A stretch of 56,811 nucleotides of DNA. It comes from UBA10908 sp964608965. Lineage in GTDB: Bacteria; Bacillota; Clostridia; Peptostreptococcales; Anaerovoracaceae. Where the stretch lies: NCBI GenBank assembly GCA_964608965.1, contig CAZSPZ010000011.1, positions 1-56,811 of the forward strand. The letters run 5' to 3'. Shown piece after piece: positions 50,114 through 56,811 of the stretch; the first letter of the stretch is position 1, and every line of letters begins with the position of its first letter. Position numbers and translations under genes: made by a program. Under the pieces are notes generated by a model. The model saw only the letters and a list, made by a program, of their open reading frames with translations. It ran no database searches and was not told the origin of the DNA.

Positions 50114-52264
50114 ATGGAAGAAATCATAAAGATACTTGCCCGAGAATTAAATCAAAAGGAAAGCCACATCAACAATGTTATCGATTTGATCGACGAGGGA
50201 AATACCATCCCATTTATCGCCCGCTACCGCAAGGAAATGCACGGCGCAATGGACGATACGGTTCTTCGTGATTTATATGACAGGCTTTGCTATTTACGCG
50301 GGTTACAGAATCGGCGCGATGAAATAAAAAAAGCGATTGCCGCCCAAGAAAAACTTACGGAAGAGCTGTCTTTTCAAATAGACGCTGCACGAACACTCGC
50401 AGAATTGGAAGATATCTACCGTCCATATAAGCAAAAGCGTCGTACAAGAGCAACCATAGCAAAAGAAAAAGGGCTTGAACCTCTTGCATTGTTGCTGTTT
50501 GGGCAAAGCAAAGAATTATCGGATCTTTCCGCGCTTGCTTCCAAGTATATCGATTCGGAAAAGCATGTCGAAAACGCGCAGGATGCGCTGGATGGAGCAT
50601 CCGACATTATCGCGGAAATGGTGGCAGACAATGCAGATATTCGAAAGCGACTGAGAGAATTCATTTTGTCCAAAGCCACCGTACGTTCTGTTGCGGCAAA
50701 AGGCGAAGATTCCGTGTACAGCTTATACTATCAATTTGAACACCCTCTTTCGCGTCTCCAGGCACATCAAATTCTGGCAATCAACCGAGGAGAAAAAGAA
50801 GGATATCTTAAGGTTTCCGTAGAAACAGACAGAAACGTAGCACTCAATTTACTATGGAATGAAACAGTAAAGCCGGGCTCGACCGCTTCCGATTTCGTAA
50901 AATCTGCGACAGAAGATAGCTACGACCGCCTGCTTTTTCCTTCTCTGGAAAACACGATTCGCAGCACCTTGACAGACAATGCAGCAGAAGGCGCAATCCA
51001 TAATTTTGCGCTGAATTTGAAACCGCTCCTGATGCAGCCTCCGGTCAAAGGCCATGTTACCATGGGACTGGATCCGGGGTATCGCAACGGATGCAAAGTT
51101 GCCGTGGTAGACGGTACGGGAAAAACACTGGACACGATTGTAGTTTACCCCACCAATGGCGAAAATAAAAAAAAGGAGGCCATTGATGCGTTAGAAAAGC
51201 TCATCAACAAGCACCACGTGGAACATATTGCCATCGGAAACGGCACGGCTTCCAGGGAAACAGAGCAGATGACCTGCGAGTTGATTGCACGTACACCCGG
51301 TGTAAGCTATATGATTGTCAACGAAGCCGGTGCATCCGTATATTCTGCATCTAAATTAGCCTCAGAAGAATTCCCGGAGTATGATGTCAGCCTGCGCTCG
51401 GCTATATCCATAGCGCGCAGACTGCAGGATCCACTGGCAGAGTTGGTCAAAATAGATCCAAAAGCAATCGGTGTGGGACAGTATCAACACGATATGCCAC
51501 AAAAAAGACTGGATGATGCGCTCAACGGTGTGGTGGAGGATTGCGTGAACGCGGTAGGCGTTGATGTCAACTCGGCTTCTGTAGCGCTTCTACAACATGT
51601 TTCAGGGCTAAACAGCACAACAGCTAAAAACATTGTCCTCTCTCGAGATGAAAACGGTGTTTTTCATTCCCGTAAGCAACTCCTAAAAATACCGAAACTC
51701 GGACCGAAAGCCTATGAGCAATGTGCCGGTTTTTTGCGCGTACCCGATAGTAAATTGGTGCTGGACAATACAGGCGTACATCCTGAAAGTTACAGCGGTG
51801 CCGAAAAACTCTTGGAAATTTGCGGCTATTCGCTCAACGATGTAAAGGACAACAAAATTTCGGAACTTCCCGAACGTGTTAAAGAATACGGAGAAGCGAA
51901 AGCGGCAGAAGAATGTGGAATAGGTATTCCAACACTAAAAGATATCATAAAAGAGTTGATAAAACCCGGAAGGGATCCCCGAGAAGAACTTCCCGCGCCG
52001 ATGCTGCGAACAGATGTGCTGGACATAAAAGATTTAACAGTCGGCATGATCCTTCCGGGCACAGTGCGCAATGTCATTGATTTTGGTGTATTTGTCGATA
52101 TCGGCGTCCATCAGGACGGACTTGTTCATATTTCGGAAATCGGGAAAAAATTCATCCGGCATCCTTCGGAAGTCCTCTCTGTCGGAGATATAGTAAAAGT
52201 AGTGGTGCTTGCCGTCGATATTCCAAAGAAGCGCATTTCTTTGTCGATAAAACAGGTCAGCTGA
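50114..52264 (+). CDS. tex: Tex family RNA-binding transcription accessory protein
   Basis: 716 aa, full length. N-terminal helical Tex domain (TIPFIARYRKEMHGAMDD), YqgF-like nuclease-fold domain (about 315-445, LDPGYRNGCKVAVVD), helix-hairpin-helix region (NIVLSRDENGVFHSRKQLLKIPKLGPKAYEQCAGFLR), and a C-terminal S1 domain (about 640-716, GTVRNVIDFGVFVDIGVHQDGLVH). GAGGAG precedes the ATG. Tex binds nucleic acid and is linked to transcription and toxin or stress control. Confidence 0.96.
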   Translation: MEEIIKILARELNQKESHINNVIDLIDEGNTIPFIARYRKEMHGAMDDTVLRDLYDRLCYLRGLQNRRDEIKKAIAAQEKLTEELSFQIDAARTLAELEDIYRPYKQKRRTRATIAKEKGLEPLALLLFGQSKELSDLSALASKYIDSEKHVENAQDALDGASDIIAEMVADNADIRKRLREFILSKATVRSVAAKGEDSVYSLYYQFEHPLSRLQAHQILAINRGEKEGYLKVSVETDRNVALNLLWNETVKPGSTASDFVKSATEDSYDRLLFPSLENTIRSTLTDNAAEGAIHNFALNLKPLLMQPPVKGHVTMGLDPGYRNGCKVAVVDGTGKTLDTIVVYPTNGENKKKEAIDALEKLINKHHVEHIAIGNGTASRETEQMTCELIARTPGVSYMIVNEAGASVYSASKLASEEFPEYDVSLRSAISIARRLQDPLAELVKIDPKAIGVGQYQHDMPQKRLDDALNGVVEDCVNAVGVDVNSASVALLQHVSGLNSTTAKNIVLSRDENGVFHSRKQLLKIPKLGPKAYEQCAGFLRVPDSKLVLDNTGVHPESYSGAEKLLEICGYSLNDVKDNKISELPERVKEYGEAKAAEECGIGIPTLKDIIKELIKPGRDPREELPAPMLRTDVLDIKDLTVGMILPGTVRNVIDFGVFVDIGVHQDGLVHISEIGKKFIRHPSEVLSVGDIVKVVVLAVDIPKKRISLSIKQVS

Positions 52265-52268
52265 AAAA

Positions 52269-52299
52269 AGAACGGGCGGCAAGATGCCGCCCGTTTTAC
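52269..52299 (+). terminator. terminator after tex
   Basis: AACGGGCGGCA pairs with TGCCGCCCGTT around AGA, flanked by A and T runs. Confidence 0.88.
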
Positions 52300-52314
52300 A
52301 TTTCGACTTTTTGA

Positions 52315-52630
52315 AAACAATGAATAAGGACAAGCACATTTCTTTACCTGAAACGGCTTGCCCTTATTCCGAGGTGTACCACAATGGTGTACGCCCTCCT
52401 TTCCTAACTTCCCCTAATCCATTTCTGATCTGAAGTACTCATACTTATTATCTTACTTTGGATAATTCGACTTTTCTCCTGTCCACTGAATAAGTGTTGA
52501 GACCTATTCCTTGAATTCAAGATTTTCGCTCCTACCAATCTTCGCCACCTGGTTAGGCAAGCAGCTTCCTGATATTCACTGTCGAGTTTCGAGGTTACTC
52601 ACTTACTTCGGTCTACCCTTTTCTTTGAGT
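52315..52630 (-). ncRNA. structured non-coding RNA candidate, about 315 nt
   Basis: The 440-bp gap between tex and the kinase gene has no plausible gene but a full transcription unit on the minus strand. The promoter is at 52637-52665. Several local helices can be drawn (52519-52524 with 52537-52542; 52484-52487 with 52493-52496; 52433-52437 with 52442-52446). An ending hairpin (52323-52335 with 52356-52368) is followed by a U-rich stretch. The conserved-looking purine-rich segments GGTGGCGAAGATTGG and GGAAAGGAGGGC are not repeated elsewhere. I cannot match it to tmRNA, RNase P, SRP RNA or 6S; a raiA-type RNA is worth testing. Confidence 0.65.
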
Positions 52631-52636
52631 AAATAC

Positions 52637-52665
52637 AAAATAGCACGATTAAATTCGCCTGTCAA
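52637..52665 (-). promoter_or_regulatory. promoter of the non-coding RNA
   Basis: Minus strand TTGACA (52665-52660), 17 bp, TATTTT (52642-52637). A perfect -35 with ideal spacing in an intergenic gap, pointing away from the kinase gene and towards the hairpin-rich stretch. Confidence 0.75.
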
Positions 52666-52740
52666 TAGGTTTTTTTAAAATTTTCAAAAATAATTTCGCC
52701 AAAAAAGATAAACGGGCTAAAAATTCCAAAGCAAAAACCT

Positions 52741-54240
52741 TTAATTTTTGCTCTTATTCGAAGGTTTGCCTGTATCCGTGTCGGGCAAAATGGGAATAGC
52801 AATAGAGATTCTGGTTCCAAGGTCCTGACGGCTCAATACTTCCATATGCCCTCCATGTCTCTGCGCAATCCACTTCGCGATCGATAAGCCAAGACCTGTT
52901 CCCCCCGTGCTCTTTGTTCTGGACTGGTCAGCTCGATAAAACCTGTCAAAAATTCTGGGAACCGCTTCCGGAGGAATTCCGATTCCCTCGTCTTGAACCG
53001 TAAGCAACGCAGATTGTCCTTTCCCGGCGACAGAAAGTGTAATCCGCCCACCCGGGTTGCTGTATTTGATTGCATTGTCGATTAAAATTCGCAAAGCCTG
53101 TTTGATTAACCCCTTATCCGCATAAACAGATAAGCTTTCCGTATTGGATGAAAACTCATGGCCGCTGTCTATCATCTCGGTCTCGCGCATCACTTCCTGC
53201 GCCAAAAGAGCCAAGTCGAATGTTTCCATCTGCAAACTCATCGTATTGTTGTCGCCCCTGGCCAGGAATAGAAGTTGTTCCACCAGCCCTTTCATATTGG
53301 AAGTCTCCTCTTTAATAGCGTTGATGCTTTCCTGAAGCGTTTTTTCGTCGTTCTTGCCCCAACGGTCGAGCAGATTTGCATACCCTTCGATCACGGAAAT
53401 CGGAGTGCGAAGTTCGTGCGAAGCATCCGAAACAAAGCGTATTTGTGCTCGATAGGAATCATTGATTCGATCCAGCATGCTGTTGATAGCCCAAGCCAAA
53501 CTTTTCAGTTCATCCTCGATATCTTCGACCGCAATCCGCGTATCCAGCTTTGCGGCATTGATAGAGTCCAGTTTATCCGCAAGATTCTCCATCAGCGCAA
53601 GGTTGACGCCCAGCCCTTCTGCATTAAGACTTTTTGCTGTTTCTGTCAGCGTGACGATAGGGCGAAGCGTGCCGCGGATGAGCTTCGCTCCGGAAAATAT
53701 CGTTCCAACCAGTGTAATTCCTTGTAAAATGAGCATAGCAAGCAGTAAGCGTTTTAAGCTCTCTACATGTTCGGCCATATCCACCGACACGAGATAAGCT
53801 TGGTCTTCGAATATAAATTCATATTCAAAAGCGAGGCTGTCCAGTCTTGTAAGAACAGAGCGCCCGTCTTTGGCATCCAAGTGATAGCTTCGTATACCCT
53901 CTTGCACTTCTCCCGGAAAAAATCCGCGAACCGCATCAGGCAACCGGAAGCCATCTAATTCTCCTGTTCCCCGGGCAACTCTATAGCCCATCACTTCCAG
54001 CCATTGATCGGCTTCGTTGCCGGGCAAGCCTTCTTCCATGACGGTTCGGACCGCAACCGCAAGGGTCTTTTCAGTTTGAATCTGTACGTTGGCGCCGAAA
54101 AAAGCGCAAAGAAAAAAATCCATCGAAAGAAAAATCCCCAACATGCGCAGTAACAGTCGGGAGTTCAACTTATAAACTATGGATGCTCTGACTTTTTTAC
54201 TCTTTTGATCCTGAGCTTTTTCGGATTGCGCGCTATTCAT
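52741..54240 (-). CDS. sensor histidine kinase (HAMP, HisKA, HATPase)
   Basis: 499 aa. Membrane helix about 27-49, an extracytoplasmic sensor about 50-158, second helix about 163-185, a HAMP linker, the phosphoacceptor H275 in SDASHELRTPIS, and a catalytic domain with DNAIKYSNPGG, DEGIGIPPE and GTGLGLSIAKW. It overlaps its regulator gene by 8 bp, a cognate pair. The signal is unknown. The nearby DUF4342 gene is transcribed first and may belong to the same operon. Confidence 0.94.
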   Translation of the reverse strand: MNSAQSEKAQDQKSKKVRASIVYKLNSRLLLRMLGIFLSMDFFLCAFFGANVQIQTEKTLAVAVRTVMEEGLPGNEADQWLEVMGYRVARGTGELDGFRLPDAVRGFFPGEVQEGIRSYHLDAKDGRSVLTRLDSLAFEYEFIFEDQAYLVSVDMAEHVESLKRLLLAMLILQGITLVGTIFSGAKLIRGTLRPIVTLTETAKSLNAEGLGVNLALMENLADKLDSINAAKLDTRIAVEDIEDELKSLAWAINSMLDRINDSYRAQIRFVSDASHELRTPISVIEGYANLLDRWGKNDEKTLQESINAIKEETSNMKGLVEQLLFLARGDNNTMSLQMETFDLALLAQEVMRETEMIDSGHEFSSNTESLSVYADKGLIKQALRILIDNAIKYSNPGGRITLSVAGKGQSALLTVQDEGIGIPPEAVPRIFDRFYRADQSRTKSTGGTGLGLSIAKWIAQRHGGHMEVLSRQDLGTRISIAIPILPDTDTGKPSNKSKN

Positions 54241-54913
54241 CTTTAATCACATAACCCACTGCACGTATCGTATGAATCAGTTTTATATCGAACACGTCAT
54301 CTATTTTTGCACGTAAAAAACGCACGTACACATCGACTGCGTTCGTGCCGCCGTCAAAGTCATAATCCCACACATTTTCGAGCAAAGTCTCCCGGGATAT
54401 GACCAATCCTTTGTTTTTTAGTAAGTAATGAAGAAGATCGAACTCGCGCTTTGTCAGCTCAACACCAATGCCTCCGACGCTGACGGAATGTCTGGCCGTG
54501 TCTAAAGTAAGGCCGCAGGCAGAAAGCGTTTCCGAATCCGGTAAGTCCACAGCTTTTTTTCTTAGGGTGGTGCGAATTCTTGCAAGCAACTCTTCGATGG
54601 CAAAAGGTTTCGTAAGGTAATCATCCGCCCCGGCATCCAGTCCGGAGACTTTATCCTCTATGCTGTCGCGGGCAGTAAGCATAATAACGGGAAGAGAGGA
54701 CTTGCGACGTATTCTTCGCAAGACCTCCATCCCGCTGATTTGGGGCAGCATGATATCCAGCAGCACCAAATCGAATTCCCCTGTTTCGGCCAGTTCAAGG
54801 CCTGTTCTTCCATCAAAAGCTTTGGTAACCAGGTAGCCTTCGTAGCCCAATTCCAGTTCTACAAATCGAGCTAATTTTTCTTCGTCTTCAATTATTAATA
54901 TTCTTGAACTCAT
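54233..54913 (-). CDS. OmpR-family response regulator
   Basis: 226 aa from ATG 54913 (AGGAAG upstream); a longer frame runs back into the DUF4342 gene. Receiver domain with D10/E11, phosphoacceptor D53 in LLDIMLPQ, T/K sites in MLTARD and LTKPF, and a winged-helix domain (LTKREFDLLHYLLKN, DVYVRFLRAKID, IRAVGYVIKDE). Its target promoters are not known; none is evident in the window. Confidence 0.95.
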   Translation of the reverse strand: MSSRILIIEDEEKLARFVELELGYEGYLVTKAFDGRTGLELAETGEFDLVLLDIMLPQISGMEVLRRIRRKSSLPVIMLTARDSIEDKVSGLDAGADDYLTKPFAIEELLARIRTTLRKKAVDLPDSETLSACGLTLDTARHSVSVGGIGVELTKREFDLLHYLLKNKGLVISRETLLENVWDYDFDGGTNAVDVYVRFLRAKIDDVFDIKLIHTIRAVGYVIKDE

Positions 54914-54935
54914 CTGGTCTTCCTGTAAAAATCCT

Positions 54936-55493
54936 TTACTCTTTCGGTGAATTCTGACCTTCCATAATGGACTTTTTAAGCGTCTCCGCTGCGCTGGAGG
55001 CCGTATCCATAGCACTGTTGACGACGTCCTTTCCAAGATCAGGTCCACGGAAACGGTATTGGCATCCGCAAAACAGTCCGATAATCAGCAAAGGCACTGT
55101 GATCCAAAAGAAAAATAAAGCCAATATCACCAGTATGGTGACCGATAAAGTCGTCTTTACCTCTCCATCCTTCATAATGTCAAAGCTATTGATATTTCCG
55201 CGGTGGAGAATTTCTCCGCAAAACCTGAAAAACTTTCGGAAGATGCTTTCCTGATATTCTTTGTGGGGGCGGCTGTATTCCTTCTGTGCGTAATCCTGTC
55301 CCGGACTTTCCTGCCTGCTCTTTTCGCTGCTGTAGTAACCGCCGCCCGCAGGGGAAGCTACACTACCCTTCTTTTCTAAACTGATCAGCGCCTCAAGAAT
55401 ATCGCCGTTTGCCTGCTCAAGTGCCGCTTTTGCCTCGTCGTAGCTTACATTTGCTCTTTCGCGAAGCTTTTCTACTTGTTCTAATGTAACCAT
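54936..55493 (-). CDS. DUF4342 protein with UBA-like domain and membrane segment
   Basis: 185 aa. The first 45 residues (VEKLRERANVSYDEAKAALEQANGD, shown in part) form a UBA-like three-helix unit as in EF-Ts. A Ser/Gln/Tyr-rich linker follows, then a DUF4342 core with one or two membrane helices (about 115-145) and GPDLGKD near the end. Family function is unknown. An extended -10 (TGGTATGAT) lies about 40 nt upstream. It is 22 bp before the response regulator gene, so the three genes may be one operon. Confidence 0.85.
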   Translation of the reverse strand: MVTLEQVEKLRERANVSYDEAKAALEQANGDILEALISLEKKGSVASPAGGGYYSSEKSRQESPGQDYAQKEYSRPHKEYQESIFRKFFRFCGEILHRGNINSFDIMKDGEVKTTLSVTILVILALFFFWITVPLLIIGLFCGCQYRFRGPDLGKDVVNSAMDTASSAAETLKKSIMEGQNSPKE

Positions 55494-55604
55494 ATTTCAA
55501 TACCTCCTTGATTGATTGTGTCATTATCATACCAATCAAGATTTAAAACAGAATTTGAACAACATTAAAATTGGATTAAAAGTGATGCAGAATCCAACTT
55601 TTTT

Positions 55605-56030
55605 TTACTTCCATTCTATTTTGAGTTTCATTACGATTTCGATATCTTTAAGAGCGTCTTCATCTTTAATTTCAAAAATGCATGGCTTCGAATTTCCCAC
55701 ATCTTTTGTAGCGCGGATTCTCTCTTTGGTAGTTTCTCGAATCTCCGAGGCATACACTTCCTGAAGATATTTATGCGGAACATACACCGTAGCCTGCATA
55801 AACCCTTTCCAGGCGGACATCCATACGATTGTTTTTTTCTTTTTTGTCACTTTGCACAGCCATGCTTTACCGTCTGCATAATATCTCCATTCGGGAGTCA
55901 TTTGATATTCGTTGTAAAGATCTAAAAGCATAGAGTAAAATTTGAACGATTCACCCAGAATCGGCGAAAGAACCGCCAGTTTAGGGTATATGGTCTGCTC
56001 AGTCAATTCAATTTTGTTTATTGTTTCCAT
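55605..56030 (-). CDS. DUF3788 family protein
   Basis: 141 aa, soluble. PEWRYYADGKAWLCKVTKKKKTIVWMSAW and FMQATVYVPHKY are typical blocks of DUF3788, a small alpha/beta family of unknown role. Its ATG follows directly after the flavodoxin stop (TAAATG), so both genes are translated from one message. Confidence 0.85.
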   Translation of the reverse strand: METINKIELTEQTIYPKLAVLSPILGESFKFYSMLLDLYNEYQMTPEWRYYADGKAWLCKVTKKKKTIVWMSAWKGFMQATVYVPHKYLQEVYASEIRETTKERIRATKDVGNSKPCIFEIKDEDALKDIEIVMKLKIEWK

Positions 56031-56579
56031 TTAACGTACCTCTCGAACATAGTCAACAATCGGAGCTATGGTGGTCCTATCTATAAAATCCACCGACTTT
56101 CCATAGGTATCAAGCATTTCAGTTTCCTCGCCGGTCAGTGTGGCGGGATCCTTTTTCAGCATCATCTTATGAAGCATTCCCATCATGGATTTATGGACAA
56201 TGCCCAGCGTTGCGTAATCGATCCCACCACGCAAATGAAAAACTTTCACCTTCTCCTTCATCGCAGGAGAAAAAACTTTATTCAGACTTTCTTTAATGCT
56301 GTCCGTATTGCTGCTGTCAGTGGGATCGGCCAAACCACACGTAAACAGAATCAAGGTTTTATCGGCAAGCGTATTAAAGTTTTTTGTCAGCAAATCAATA
56401 CCGCTTACACCGCCGGCATAAAGTCCGCCGCCATAGATAATCGTATCATATTGCTCCAGATCGGAAATTTTTGTCTTCTTTCTTTCTAGCAGCTCGCAAG
56501 ATAGCTCTTCTGCAATCCATTGAGCATACTTTTTAGTCGAACCGTATTTTGATTGAAAAACCACCACTGCATTACTCAT
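56031..56579 (-). CDS. flavodoxin-domain protein
   Basis: 182 aa. The FMN phosphate loop SKYGSTKKYAQWI near the N terminus, IYGGGLYAGGVSGI (isoalloxazine loop) and LFTCGLADPTD give a flavodoxin fold, close to the HemG/menaquinone-dependent protoporphyrinogen oxidase type but with a longer C-terminal helix part. It probably carries electrons in the cytoplasm. Paired with the DUF3788 gene. Confidence 0.9.
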   Translation of the reverse strand: MSNAVVVFQSKYGSTKKYAQWIAEELSCELLERKKTKISDLEQYDTIIYGGGLYAGGVSGIDLLTKNFNTLADKTLILFTCGLADPTDSSNTDSIKESLNKVFSPAMKEKVKVFHLRGGIDYATLGIVHKSMMGMLHKMMLKKDPATLTGEETEMLDTYGKSVDFIDRTTIAPIVDYVREVR

Positions 56580-56615
56580 TCTCTTACCTCTTATTGATTT
56601 TGATAAAAACGAAGC

Positions 56616-56798
56616 CTAATCTCCCATTTCTGAATAAAACATGATTTGCCCGGTGCTCTGTACTGCAAGCTTTATATCGTATATTGTTTTGACGGCTATA
56701 TCGCTTGGGAAAGAAGGCAAATATTCCTCTTCCTTGCATTTTGCGAGAATACTCTCTTCGGATATTCCGCATTTTGCGATATATTCTCTTACCGTCAT
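56616..56798 (-). CDS. short protein of unknown function, possibly partial
   Basis: 60 aa from ATG 56798. The frame stays open to the window edge and there is no clear ribosome site before the ATG, so the gene may continue upstream. The sequence (TVREYIAKCGISEESI start) suggests a small helical protein; I recognise no family. It lies 36 bp before the flavodoxin gene, on the same strand. Confidence 0.5.
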   Translation of the reverse strand: MTVREYIAKCGISEESILAKCKEEEYLPSFPSDIAVKTIYDIKLAVQSTGQIMFYSEMGD

Positions 56799-56811
56799 AA
56801 CATTACCGGTG

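Noticed and set aside
53275..53727. 150-aa open frame antisense to the histidine kinase
   Set aside because: Shadow frame over conserved HAMP and HisKA coding sequence.
1..56811. CRISPR arrays, insertion sequences, prophage or integrase genes
   Set aside because: No regularly spaced repeats, transposase, integrase or phage structural genes were seen.

Overview
The window looks like a chromosomal segment of an anaerobic, moderately low-GC Gram-positive bacterium of the class Clostridia. The Anaerovoracaceae/Peptostreptococcales neighbourhood is my guess, not a sequence proof. The indicators are purine-rich Shine-Dalgarno sites, several TTG/GTG starts, a clostridial ethanolamine microcompartment locus with EutV/EutW antitermination control, many Fe-S and flavin proteins, a small CXXC-tail protein of the C. 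difficile CD1871A type, and a rubredoxin-flavoprotein. I see no prophage, insertion sequence, CRISPR array or rRNA.

Layout. 1-453: tRNA cluster Asp (5' truncated)-His-Gln-Cys with terminator. 0.5-4.3 kb: ornithine decarboxylase and argininosuccinate lyase, divergent. 4.3-9.7 kb: a minus-strand surface-glycan cluster (UPF0316 protein broken by a run of Ns, PIG-L deacetylase, GT2-GtrA fusion, NAGPA-type glycosidase, membrane-anchored unknown). 9.8-12.5 kb: DUF445, CBS and DUF401 proteins. 12.5-15.2 kb: amidohydrolase and MFS carrier. 15.3-17.6 kb: a small membrane protein whose stop codon lies inside a tRNA-Val gene, then a redox triad (TlpA-like lipoprotein, 48-aa CXXC protein, NapH-like ferredoxin membrane protein).

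17.6-24.4 kb holds the most unusual locus: a glycyl-radical-enzyme activase, a ketol-acid reductoisomerase homologue with a rewritten active site, and a DMSO-reductase-family molybdoenzyme fused to its own TorD-like chaperone. Facing them is an AraC regulator carrying a GH39-like remnant, and the shared intergenic region has 21-bp-spaced direct repeats. No glycyl radical enzyme is present in the window. I know of no described pathway with this combination.

24.4-26.6 kb: GAPDH followed by an aminothiazoline-carboxylate hydrolase-family protein, and a small ACT-like protein. 26.6-40.3 kb: a complete minus-strand ethanolamine locus, eutVW then eutA-B-C-L-E, two eutM copies, eutT, pduL, a TIGR02536-like protein, eutN, pduS, pduT, eutS and eutP. 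EutBC makes acetaldehyde, EutE makes acetyl-CoA and PduL makes acetyl phosphate; EutA/EutT/PduS maintain the B12 cofactor. No EutG alcohol dehydrogenase and no EutH transporter are seen here; the Pdu-type electron-transfer pair PduS/PduT is present instead. EutV carries two ANTAR modules in tandem, and a hairpin/terminator leader precedes eutA.

40.4-56.8 kb: rubredoxin-flavoprotein, NhaC-type antiporter, DUF4153 membrane protein, a racemase-Usp-nucleoside phosphorylase operon, lipoprotein plus LTA-synthase-like sulfatase, Tex, a roughly 315-nt structured RNA candidate with its own promoter and terminator, an OmpR-type two-component system, DUF4342, DUF3788, a flavodoxin and a short unknown protein.
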